The position numbers and the translations under genes were made by a program. Below the pieces are notes generated by a model that worked only from the letters and a program-made list of their open reading frames with translations, made no database searches and was not told the origin of the DNA. A DNA stretch of 6,172 nt from Acidobacteriaceae bacterium (GTDB taxonomy: Bacteria > Acidobacteriota > Terriglobia > Terriglobales > Acidobacteriaceae): assembly GCA_030039895.1 (NCBI GenBank), contig JASHUR010000088.1:1-6172 (forward strand). Direction: 5' to 3'. Each line of letters begins with the position of its first letter. Position 1 is the first letter of the stretch. This document shows positions 1 to 6,047 of the stretch, piece by piece.

Positions 1-684
1 CCCCCAGCGCCGCGCGCACAGGTTCAACATTCCGTAGCGGTCCAGCACGCCCGCCCGCGCAACCGCATGCTTGTACTTGAAAATCCGCTCATCCGTGCCC
101 ATCAGCAGCACCGTCGGAGTAATGTTCCGCCTCCACAGTGCCTCGCTCACGCGCCCCGCCATCTCCTGCTCGGTCACGCCCGGCGTCAGTCCCTCCAGAA
201 CCTCGACCGTTGCCGCCGCCGTCTCTCGTCCCAGCACGCGCAGCCGTTCCATCTCGCCCGGCAGCAGCGGAGTCCGCAACCCCGTCAGGTCTACAACTGT
301 CGCATCCGGCGTCACCGTGTCGGCGCATAGCGCGCCACCGCCCGCCAGCTCGCGCAGAGTATTGCCTGGTCCTTCATGCCATTTGTAGATCACCGGCTCA
401 TAGCCCAGCCCGGCAAACTCTTCGTCCGCCAGCCGTGGAGCCTCATTATTCGGAGCCAGATAGTACTTCCGCCCATCGCGCGTCAGGAGCAGTTGGCACA
501 CCGCCGTCTCCGAGCTCTGCGCCACGCGCGCCTCAACCTGCCCGCCCGTCACCCACGCAATGTTTCCATGACGGCTCAGCACCAGCGCGCCCGCCTGATT
601 GCGGTCCAGCAGCTCAGCCACGCGCTCCAGCTTCGTCTCAATTTCAACTGTGCCCGGCTTCAGACGCGCGCCCTCCTCCGACAT
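1..684 (-). CDS. M24-family peptidase-like protein, N-terminal part (cut by window edge)
   Basis: The 228 residues visible run off the left edge in frame. Residues ~15-150 look like the creatinase N-terminal domain that precedes the pita-bread fold in Xaa-Pro aminopeptidase and prolidase relatives (LSRHGNIAWVTGG near residue 37, TRDGRKYYLAPNNEA near 68). Residues ~150-228 enter the M24 domain: LTPGVTEQEMAGRV, then GTDERIFKYKH with His206, then MLNLCARRWG (219-228). The expected activity would be cleaving X-Pro bonds in the cytoplasm; no signal peptide is visible. In classical M24 enzymes the segment matching MLNL carries the first metal-binding Asp, but Asn221 stands here, so activity is uncertain. 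The remaining ligands lie outside the window. The ATG at 684 follows a G-rich stretch (CGGGGGCGGA) that could serve as a weak ribosome site. The gene lies 72 bp downstream of ctaA on the same strand and probably has its own promoter. The M24 assignment is firm; substrate and activity are unknown. Confidence 0.8.
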   Translation of the reverse strand, partial: MSEEGARLKPGTVEIETKLERVAELLDRNQAGALVLSRHGNIAWVTGGQVEARVAQSSETAVCQLLLTRDGRKYYLAPNNEAPRLADEEFAGLGYEPVIYKWHEGPGNTLRELAGGGALCADTVTPDATVVDLTGLRTPLLPGEMERLRVLGRETAAATVEVLEGLTPGVTEQEMAGRVSEALWRRNITPTVLLMGTDERIFKYKHAVARAGVLDRYGMLNLCARRWG

Positions 685-723
685 TCCGCCCCCGTTTGAC
701 AGGCTGTTTATGAGTAAAACGAT

Positions 724-752
724 TTTATAGGCTCGATGCCGATTTGGCACAA
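724..752 (-). promoter_or_regulatory. Candidate sigma-70-type promoter for the M24-like gene
   Basis: Read on the minus strand, TTGTGC (752-747, 4/6 to TTGACA) is followed by a 17-base spacer and TATAAA (729-724, 5/6 to TATAAT). It starts just after the ctaA stop codon and would place the transcript start about 30 bases before the ATG at 684. This suggests the M24-like gene can be transcribed independently of ctaA. The call rests on pattern match only. Confidence 0.4.
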
Positions 753-756
753 GGCA

Positions 757-1764
757 TCAGCCGCAACTTATCGCCGTGCAGCCAATCGGCCTTACGCACA
801 GCCGCGCAGCAAGAACCACCAGCGCAATCCACACCAGGTCCGCGCCCAGCAGATGCAGGATCTGCAGGCTCAGCGGAGTCAGCAGCACCAGGTCGCCGAG
901 CCCCAGCGCGTACTGCACCACCAGCAGCGCAATCAACGCCGCTCCCAGCCTGCGAGTCTCACCGTAGCGCATGCTCGCCAGCGCCAGCACCGCCACAAAC
1001 AGGCCCGCAATCAGGCTCACAGCCGGATGAAACCACCGTATCCGTACCAGCCAGTCGCTGTGCGCCGAAAAGTCCTGGGCAAACGCCGCTGCCAGGTTCG
1101 TCGCAGGATGCAGCGTGTCCGCCAGCGCCGCCAGCGATCCCGTCACGCCCGTCACAATCACCGCGAGCAGACCTGTTGCCGCCAGCGCCCATCTGCGCAG
1201 CTCCACGCTGCCGCGCATGTACCCCTGTTCGCGCGAAAGAAAATGCGCCGTCACCGCCAGCGCCGCCAGCATCAGCAGGGTATTCGTCAGGTGCAACGAC
1301 AAATAAAACGCCCGCGCCGGAGACTCATTCTGCGCCGTCATCCCCAGCAGCACCAGCAGCGCTCCCAGCACCGCTTCATTCAAAATAAAAACCAGCGAAA
1401 CCACCGCCGCCACGTGCGCCAGGTGCCGCCTCACCGTTCCGCGAAACACCCACACCACCAGTCCGATCACCGCCAGCAGGGCAATCCCGCTCGTCGCCCG
1501 GTGCGCATACTCAATAATTGTGGTGATCTTCGGATGCTGCTGCACAATCTCGCCGTTGCACAGCGGCCAATGATCGCCGCAGCCATTGCCCGAACCCGTC
1601 GCGCGCACCAGCGCCCCATCCAGAATCACGCCGACGTTGTATGCCAGCACGCCCCACGCATACCACCGCAACCCGCGTGAGGGCGCACCCGCAGACGTCG
1701 CCGCAACACCCTGGGCCGCTACGGCCCTCGAAGGTGTTGCAGCGGTAGAAGTGGAAAGGCCCAT
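757..1764 (-). CDS. ctaA: Heme A synthase (COX15/CtaA family)
   Basis: This integral membrane enzyme oxidises the C8 methyl group of heme O to the formyl group of heme A, the cofactor of aa3-type cytochrome oxidases. At 335 residues it has normal family length. A ~30-residue Ala/Ser/Thr-rich cytoplasmic N-terminus precedes about eight hydrophobic segments. The four conserved heme-ligand histidines are all present: His88 in EYAHRATSG (with the conserved Glu85), His158 in LSLHLTNT, His246 in WFHPAVSLIAG and His304 in LHLLGADL. The loop after segment 1 has the family's Gly-rich GALVRATGSGNGCG and a Cys62/Cys69 pair around DHWPLCNG, matching the CtaA type with a redox-active external cysteine pair. 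The start is set by an AGGAG six bases before the ATG. The short tail after the last helix carries Cys323, Cys329 and Cys334, whose role I cannot assign. It is divergent from the repeat-protein gene. No heme O synthase (ctaB) or oxidase gene is in view, so the usual partners lie elsewhere. Confidence 0.95.
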   Translation of the reverse strand: MGLSTSTAATPSRAVAAQGVAATSAGAPSRGLRWYAWGVLAYNVGVILDGALVRATGSGNGCGDHWPLCNGEIVQQHPKITTIIEYAHRATSGIALLAVIGLVVWVFRGTVRRHLAHVAAVVSLVFILNEAVLGALLVLLGMTAQNESPARAFYLSLHLTNTLLMLAALAVTAHFLSREQGYMRGSVELRRWALAATGLLAVIVTGVTGSLAALADTLHPATNLAAAFAQDFSAHSDWLVRIRWFHPAVSLIAGLFVAVLALASMRYGETRRLGAALIALLVVQYALGLGDLVLLTPLSLQILHLLGADLVWIALVVLAARLCVRPIGCTAISCG

Positions 1765-1770
1765 GAACTG

Positions 1771-1775
1771 CTCCT
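1771..1775 (-). promoter_or_regulatory. Ribosome binding site of ctaA
   Basis: AGGAG on the minus strand lies six bases before the ATG at 1764. It fixes the ctaA start at the Met preceding GLSTSTAATPS. Confidence 0.7.
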
Positions 1776-1833
1776 GCCTTATTCTACGGCTGACTTGTAC
1801 AACTCACGCCAATCTGTAAGAATCTGCTTCGCT

Positions 1834-2217
1834 ATGAAAACCACACGTACCCTCAGCTTCCTGCTGGCCTCGGCACTCGTTTGCGGGGCCGGTATGACTG
1901 CCTTCGCCATGCAAACGGCGTCGCAGGACATGAAAGACGCGGGCCATGACACCAAGGCCGCCACCAAGGACACCGCCCACGCCACCGAAAAGGGAACCAA
2001 AAAGGCCTACCATGCCACCACGCACGGCACCAGGAAGGCCTACCACGCGACCGCTCGCGGTACGCACAAGACCTACGAGGCCTCCAAGCACGGCACCGAG
2101 ACAGCCGCCCACGATACAGCTCACGGCACCAAAGTCGCCGCGGACGATACCGCAAAGGGAACTAAGACAGCGGCCAGCGACACCAAGAAGGGCGTAAAGA
2201 AAGTCCTCGGCCACTAG
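1834..2217 (+). CDS. Small exported protein of nine 11-residue repeats (LEA/apolipoprotein-like periodicity)
   Basis: I do not recognise a named family. The 127-residue product starts with a clear Sec signal peptide (MKTTRTLSFLLASAL..., probable cut after AFA at residue 25), so the mature protein should be periplasmic, surface-bound or secreted. From residue 31 to the end it is a tandem array of 11-residue units, roughly x-G-T-K-x-A-x-H-x-T-x, the last one cut to nine. The mature part has no Cys, Trp or Pro, about ten His, about 18 Lys/Arg against 11 Asp/Glu, and many Ala and Thr. An 11-residue period is that of group-3 LEA proteins, apolipoproteins and synucleins, which form amphipathic helices on membranes or on drying. 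A stress-protective, membrane- or polyanion-binding or metal-binding role is therefore possible but is inference. The ATG at 1834 is preferred over an in-frame TTG at 1795 because it begins the signal peptide; the ribosome site is weak. It is divergent from ctaA (69 bp) and convergent with proC (100 bp). Confidence 0.8.
   Translation: MKTTRTLSFLLASALVCGAGMTAFAMQTASQDMKDAGHDTKAATKDTAHATEKGTKKAYHATTHGTRKAYHATARGTHKTYEASKHGTETAAHDTAHGTKVAADDTAKGTKTAASDTKKGVKKVLGH
1924..2214 (+). repeat. Nine tandem 33-bp units encoding 11-residue repeats
   Basis: Units correspond to residues 31-41, 42-52, 53-63, 64-74, 75-85, 86-96, 97-107, 108-118 and 119-127 of the exported protein. The register is clearest from residue 53 on, where each unit opens with x-G-T (or x-G-V). 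At DNA level the copies have diverged by synonymous and conservative changes. The closest pair shares AAGGCCTACCA at 2002 and 2035, exactly 33 bases apart. The pattern suggests expansion by unit duplication followed by selection on the protein repeat. Confidence 0.85.
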
Positions 2218-2317
2218 GAAGCAGCACTTGTAGAGAAGCCACCTCCGCGACCAACGGGAGCGACCACAGAGGTTGCTGCACAAAGGCGCGTAGCACGTGT
2301 GCCTGGACGGTTAGTCC

Positions 2318-3166
2318 CTACCCAGCCGCCAGCTCCTTCGCCCGCTCTGCCGCGCGCATCACGGCCTTGATCAGTGTCACGCGCAACCCGCCTTCTTCGA
2401 GCTCCAGGATGCCGTCAATCGTGCATCCTGCGGGCGTGGTCACGGCGTCCTTCAGCAGCGCCGGATGATACCCCGTCTCCAGCACCATCTTGGCTGACCC
2501 GAACGTAGTCTGCGCCGCCAGCAGCGTGGCAATGTCGCGCGGCAGCCCCACCTTCACTCCCGCCTCCGCCAGCGACTCAAGAATGATGTAGATAAACGCC
2601 GGTCCGCTTGCCGACAGGCCGGTCACGGCGTCCATGTGCTTCTCATCCACAATCACTGTGCGCCCAACGGCCTCAAACATCCGCGACGCCAGCTCCATCT
2701 GCGCCTCGCTCACATGCCTGCCCCGGCACAGCGCCGCAATCCCCGCGCCCAGCATCGACGGCGTATTCGGCATCGCCCGGATCACCGGAACCTCTATCCC
2801 AGCCGCCGCTTCAATCGCGCCAGTCTTCACTGACGCCGCGAATGACACCAGCAGCTTCTTTGTCGTCAGCGCTGGCTTGATCTCCTCCATCAGCGCAGGC
2901 ACCTGAAAAGGCTTTACGCCGACCAGAATCACATCCGCTGTCCGCACTGCAGCTAGGTTGTCCGTCGAGACTTGAACGCCCCACTGCGCGCTCAGCGCCG
3001 CGGCGCGCTCCTCATGAGCCACCGTCGCCGTCAGTTGATCGGGCCCCAGCATCTGCTGCTTCAAAAATGCCTGCAACAAAATGCCGCCCATCTTGCCCGC
3101 GCCCAGTACCGCCACGCGCAGCTTCTTCAAATCCTTGTCTTTTACTTCTTGAGCCACCGTGTTCAT
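2318..3166 (-). CDS. proC: Pyrroline-5-carboxylate reductase
   Basis: This cytoplasmic enzyme reduces 1-pyrroline-5-carboxylate to L-proline with NAD(P)H, the last step of proline synthesis. The 282-residue product has a Rossmann fold opening at residues 18-28 (VAVLGAGKMGG), the nucleotide-side VGVKPF (82-87), RAMPNTP (130-136), and GLSASGPAF (183-191). The C-terminal family signature around residues 240-262 (DAVTTPAGCTIDGILELE) forms the substrate pocket at the dimer interface. Length is only slightly above the usual ~265-275 because of a charged N-terminal extension (KDKDLKK) before the first strand. I chose the ATG at 3166; an in-frame TTG at 3187 would add seven residues with no domain content. 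No strong ribosome site is seen before either. The gene stands alone: it is convergent with the repeat-protein gene and divergent from the DUF885 gene, and no other proline genes are nearby. Confidence 0.96.
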   Translation of the reverse strand: MNTVAQEVKDKDLKKLRVAVLGAGKMGGILLQAFLKQQMLGPDQLTATVAHEERAAALSAQWGVQVSTDNLAAVRTADVILVGVKPFQVPALMEEIKPALTTKKLLVSFAASVKTGAIEAAAGIEVPVIRAMPNTPSMLGAGIAALCRGRHVSEAQMELASRMFEAVGRTVIVDEKHMDAVTGLSASGPAFIYIILESLAEAGVKVGLPRDIATLLAAQTTFGSAKMVLETGYHPALLKDAVTTPAGCTIDGILELEEGGLRVTLIKAVMRAAERAKELAAG

Positions 3167-3228
3167 CGTACTTATCAGCTTACACAACCAGCCCGTGCAC
3201 GCTCACGCGCCCTCCGCCATTTACCATT

Positions 3229-3257
3229 AGAGGAATGCGGCTTGCCGCGCCTAAACG
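3229..3257 (+). promoter_or_regulatory. Possible leader with mini-ORF and palindrome before the DUF885 gene
   Basis: The DUF885 ATG has no ribosome site of its own. Upstream, AGAGGA (3229-3234) directly abuts another ATG at 3235 that opens an eight-codon frame (MRLAAPKR). Its TGA overlaps the main start as ATGA (3258-3261). Inside it lies a perfect palindrome, GCGGC-TT-GCCGC (3237-3248), that could form a small hairpin. Together these could give translational coupling, but AGAGGA is too close to the first ATG to be ideal and chance is not excluded. Confidence 0.2.
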
Positions 3258-4871
3258 ATGATCAAACCCGCCGTCCTGCTTGTTTTCGCCGCGCTGATTC
3301 TTGCGCCGCTCGCCCGCTCCCAGACCTTCCCCAAGTCCGTCCAGAAGCAGGCCGAAGAGAGGTCCTCCTATCCCGGCACGCTCTCCCCAAACGCCGCGCC
3401 GCCTGTGCCGCAATCGCTCGCCGACCGCCGCGCCGCGCTCAATGACATCCTCACCCAGCTCTGGCAGGACCATCTCGCCCGCCATCCGCTCTTTGCCTCC
3501 GTCTCCGGCGACCACCACTACGATACCGACCTGCCCGACTACTCCGTTTCCGCCTGGAACGCCGCGCTCGACAGCGGACGCCGCGATCTCCTTCGTCTCG
3601 GCGTCATCGACACCACCGGCATGACCCCCGAAGAATCCCTGAGTGACGCGCTCGCCGTCCGCTACCTCGTCGCCCAGCAGCAGGCGGCCGAATACAAACC
3701 ATGGCAAATGCCCATCACGCCTTACTCCGGTCCGCAGATCAATCTCATCCACGCGCTCCCGCAGCTTCGCTTCTCGACCGTAGACGACTACGACAACTAC
3801 GCCGCGCGCCTCAGCAAACTGCCCGCCGCCATCCGGCAGGCCACCAACGCCGCCAGCTTCGGAATCGAAGAAGGCCGCGTTCCGCCGAAATTCCTTCTTC
3901 AGCAAGTGCTCACGCAGGTCAACGCCATCGCGCACTCCAAACCAGAAGACACGCCCTTCGCCGCGCCCCTCAAAAGCTTTCCGGCATCCATCCCCACCGC
4001 CGACCGCAAGCGCATCACCGACGAAATCCTCACCGCCATCCGTACTCAGGTGCAGCCCGCCTACGTCCTCTTCGGCTTGTTCCTCAGCCGGACCTACGTC
4101 CCCGCCGGCCGCGCCAACGCCGGCATCTGGTCCATCCCAGCCGGAGACGCGTACTACGCCTTCCTCGTCAACCAAAGCACCACCACCACCCTCACTCCGC
4201 AGCAGGTCCACCAGCTCGCCCTGCATCAGGTCGCGCAGGACGAGGCTGCCATGCTCGCTCTCGCGCAAAAGCTCGGCCTTGCAGACTTGAGCGCGCTCCG
4301 TCATGCGGTCTCCGGCAACTATCGCTTCCAGGCCTATGCCTCGCAAGAGTTGTCTGACATCTACAAAAGCGCGCTTCCCGCCATTCCCTCCACGCTGCCT
4401 CCATTCCGTCGCTACGCCCGCTACCCGGCCTTCATGGATGGGTGGGCGCTCTACATCGGCACAACCAGCACAACCACCGACCCATACCAGCGGCTCGGGC
4501 TGCTGGAGCTCGACCGTTACCACGCCGCCCTCGCCGTCGCCGATACCGGCATCCACGCCCTGCAATGGACGCGGCAGCAGGCCGTCGATTATGTCGTTGC
4601 GCACACCATGCTGGCCAATGCCCCCGATACTGTCGCGTCCGCAATGGAAGGCGTTGACCGCGTCATCGCCCAGCCCGCGCAATCACTCGGAGCCACCATC
4701 GGCGAAATTGAGTTCACCCAGCTACGCGCCCAGGCTCAGCAATCCCTCGGGCCAAAATTTTCTCTCTCTGCGTTTAATCAGGCTGTCCTCGCCTCCGGCC
4801 CGCTGCCCATGGACCTTCTCCAGCAGCACATCGAGCATTGGATCGCGGCGCAGAAGGGAAGCAGCGAGTAA
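3258..4871 (+). CDS. Exported DUF885-family protein lacking the metal-binding HExxPGHH block
   Basis: This 537-residue product opens with a signal peptide (MIKPAVLLVFAALILAPLARS, cut near residue 22), so it acts outside the cytoplasm. Family marks include HPLFASVSGDHHYD (~75-88), GDAYYAFLVNQSTTTT followed by LTPQQVHQLALHQV (~295-325), LPPFRR (380-385), DGWALY (394-399), ADTGIHALQWTRQQA (~430-445) and a C-terminal ASGPLPMDLLQQHIEHW. DUF885 proteins are predicted zinc peptidases with HExxPGHH followed by LPxFRR and EGWALYxE. Here the motif is absent: the frame passes from QELSDIYKSALP (363-374) almost directly to LPPFRR, so some 60-90 residues seem missing, in line with a total below the usual ~590-610. 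The Glu of EGWALY is Asp394, and a conserved late motif usually like RYxxxPGQAxxYKIG reads DRVIAQPAQSLGATIG. The frame is otherwise intact with no stop or frameshift. I infer a non-peptidase paralogue or pseudoenzyme. The ATG is the only start after an in-frame TAA at 3252. It is divergent from proC. Confidence 0.85.
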   Translation: MIKPAVLLVFAALILAPLARSQTFPKSVQKQAEERSSYPGTLSPNAAPPVPQSLADRRAALNDILTQLWQDHLARHPLFASVSGDHHYDTDLPDYSVSAWNAALDSGRRDLLRLGVIDTTGMTPEESLSDALAVRYLVAQQQAAEYKPWQMPITPYSGPQINLIHALPQLRFSTVDDYDNYAARLSKLPAAIRQATNAASFGIEEGRVPPKFLLQQVLTQVNAIAHSKPEDTPFAAPLKSFPASIPTADRKRITDEILTAIRTQVQPAYVLFGLFLSRTYVPAGRANAGIWSIPAGDAYYAFLVNQSTTTTLTPQQVHQLALHQVAQDEAAMLALAQKLGLADLSALRHAVSGNYRFQAYASQELSDIYKSALPAIPSTLPPFRRYARYPAFMDGWALYIGTTSTTTDPYQRLGLLELDRYHAALAVADTGIHALQWTRQQAVDYVVAHTMLANAPDTVASAMEGVDRVIAQPAQSLGATIGEIEFTQLRAQAQQSLGPKFSLSAFNQAVLASGPLPMDLLQQHIEHWIAAQKGSSE

Positions 4872-4949
4872 GAGGACGCGAAGACCTATCAGCCGTATGA
4901 AGCAGTCGCGTGGCAAAGCCAGTCAGCGAATGTAGCGGCGTTCAAACCA

Positions 4950-4962
4950 TGCTCAATGAGCA
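4950..4962. repeat. Short palindrome, possible operator half of a pair
   Basis: TGCTCA-A-TGAGCA is a perfect six-base inverted repeat around one central base, followed by AATTG. The second palindrome in this gap shares the ATGAGCA...AATTG string. Without a T-run it is not a terminator by itself. Confidence 0.35.
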
Positions 4963-5033
4963 AATTGGCCTGTTCAAGACATCACGCGAACTTTTCTGCA
5001 ACGATGACAGAAAGAGCGAATGACAAACTTCCA

Positions 5034-5047
5034 TTGATGAGCATCAA
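5034..5047. repeat. Short palindrome, possible operator half of a pair
   Basis: TTGATG-AG-CATCAA is a perfect six-base inverted repeat around two central bases, followed by ATTG. It lies about 125 bp before the start of the secreted-protein gene, in the AT-rich part of the gap, where a regulator site would be sensible. Binding by any regulator is conjecture. Confidence 0.35.
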
Positions 5048-5161
5048 ATTGCGGGAAAGCGAGCCAGACAGCCACCACAGAGCAGAAAGGTGACGTGTGG
5101 ATTACTTCTGCAGCGTAACCTCAAGTGCGGACTCCATCTGTTTGCCGCTCTCGTCCTACCT

Positions 5162-5165
5162 GGAG
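5162..5165 (+). promoter_or_regulatory. Ribosome binding site that fixes the start at 5172
   Basis: GGAG lies six bases before the ATG at 5172. This favours that start over the in-frame upstream GTG at 5097 and over the Met five codons further on. Confidence 0.6.
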
Positions 5166-5171
5166 TTGAGG

Positions 5172-6047
5172 ATGAACGTGAGGCCCATGGTCCACACCAA
5201 TCGACGTGCGCTGATCTTTCGCATGATCATTGTTGCGCTGCTTATGGGTCCGGCTCCATGGCTTCCCGCACAGATGCACTCTGAGTCGGCCGCATTGCCG
5301 GATGCCCCCCAGCCTCAAGCCGCACCAGCGGCGCCTGATGCGCGCCAGGATACGCATCAGGTTCCGTTAAAGAAGCATTGCCCTCCAGCGTCGCAAGGCA
5401 AGCCGCAGAAGGATGGAGGCGCCGGCTGCGCTCCTGGGTTCAGCTTCTTTCACCCCCTTGGGAGACCACCTCGGTCCGGCCCGCTGACTCCGAAGAACAA
5501 ACTGCAACTGGCAGCGAGTGATGTAGTGGATCCCTTTAACCTGATCACGATCGGCGCGACAGCAGCGATTACCATCGGCAGCAATCCCGATACAGATTAC
5601 GGACCCGGGATGAAGGGATGGGCCAAGAATGCCGGGACTCTGCTGACCGAGGATATGAGCGGCGAATTTTTTGCCACCTTTCTCGTTCCCTCGCTCACGC
5701 GGCAGGATCCGCGCTTTCACCGGATGCCGAAAGCCTCAATCCCCAGGCGCATTGCCAACGCGATTGTGCAGCCGGTCTGGACGAAAAGCGACAGGGGAAA
5801 CCCAATGCCCAACTTCGGAGATCTGATCGGCTTTCCGGCTGCCATCACCCTTGCGAATGTTTATGTCCCCGGTCGCCAGCAGGGTGTGGGGCCAACAGCC
5901 GAGAGCTCCGCAATCGCAATTGGTACGGCGCCGATCGGCAACTTCATCAGCGAGTTTGTTCCCGAAGTAGCGAAGCATATCAGCATCCACATCGTATTCA
6001 TCCAGCGAATTGTGAATCAAATTGCTCTTACGCATGGGCCAATCTAG
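5172..6047 (+). CDS. Secreted protein of unknown function, acidobacterial type
   Basis: The 291-residue product begins with a signal peptide: Arg-rich start (NRRALIFR), hydrophobic core MIIVALLMG (18-26) and probable cut at LPA|QM after residue 33. Residues ~40-110 form a Pro/Ala/Gln/Lys-rich, probably disordered linker with the only two cysteines of the mature part, Cys70 and Cys86. The conserved-looking domain runs from ~111 to 291 and includes DPFNLITIGATAAITIG, YGPGMKGWAKNAG, an FLVPSLTRQDPRFHR segment (~170-184), PNFGDLIGFPAAITLANVYVPG, and a hydrophobic C-terminal third. I recall related unnamed secreted or outer-membrane proteins in several copies in acidobacterial genomes with a similar LxxQDPR motif; I know no function for them. 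Gly/Ala-rich alternating hydrophobic stretches would suit an outer-membrane or membrane-associated fold, but this is a guess. Codon choice is more mixed than in the strongly C-ending DUF885 gene. The gene stands alone after a 300-bp gap. A GTGGG/CCCAC inverted repeat (6052-6081) follows the stop but lacks a T-run. Confidence 0.75.
   Translation: MNVRPMVHTNRRALIFRMIIVALLMGPAPWLPAQMHSESAALPDAPQPQAAPAAPDARQDTHQVPLKKHCPPASQGKPQKDGGAGCAPGFSFFHPLGRPPRSGPLTPKNKLQLAASDVVDPFNLITIGATAAITIGSNPDTDYGPGMKGWAKNAGTLLTEDMSGEFFATFLVPSLTRQDPRFHRMPKASIPRRIANAIVQPVWTKSDRGNPMPNFGDLIGFPAAITLANVYVPGRQQGVGPTAESSAIAIGTAPIGNFISEFVPEVAKHISIHIVFIQRIVNQIALTHGPI

Larger units (their letters stand above)
4872..5171 (+). other. 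Gene-free stretch between the DUF885 gene and the next secreted protein
   Basis: I find no convincing gene here on either strand. Its middle is markedly poorer in GC (about 44% over 4981-5060 by hand count) than the flanking genes, as expected for a promoter region. It holds two short palindromes and presumably the promoter of the gene at 5172, although no clear -35/-10 pair is visible. The frame of the downstream gene stays open back to a GTG at 5097, but that extension reads as non-coding and would bury the signal peptide. Confidence 0.6.

Noticed and set aside
138..713. Plus-strand open frames over the first 700 bases
   Set aside because: Their Pro/Ala/Arg-rich low-complexity products are the antisense of the M24-like gene, which carries clear family motifs.
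736..1680. A 314-codon open frame on the plus strand opposite ctaA
   Set aside because: The translation is a Gln/Arg/His-rich shadow with no domain, while the minus strand encodes a complete heme A synthase with all four histidines.
1781..1786. TAGAAT on the minus strand as the ctaA -10 box
   Set aside because: A start seven bases downstream would fall within or beyond the AGGAG ribosome site at 1771-1775, and no -35 box lies at the right distance.
1795..1802. TTGTACAA palindrome in the ctaA/repeat-protein gap as an operator
   Set aside because: An eight-base palindrome is expected often by chance and its flanks do not extend the symmetry.
2221..2279. Possible bidirectional terminator between the convergent repeat-protein and proC genes (GCAGC/GCTGC and ACCTC/GAGGT pairs)
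   Set aside because: The arms are only five bases each, the inner and outer spacing is very unequal (15 against 1 base), and no T-run follows on either strand.
4171..4194. Run of ACC codons (Thr tract) in the DUF885 gene as a slippery microsatellite
   Set aside because: A Thr-rich TTT-xLTP stretch is normal at this place in the family, and the frame continues intact after it.
3180..4682. A 500-codon open frame on the minus strand opposite the DUF885 gene
   Set aside because: Its product is G/V/D/R-rich without recognisable domains or signal. The plus strand carries a signal peptide and DUF885 motifs with strongly C-ending codons, which itself keeps the opposite frame free of stops.
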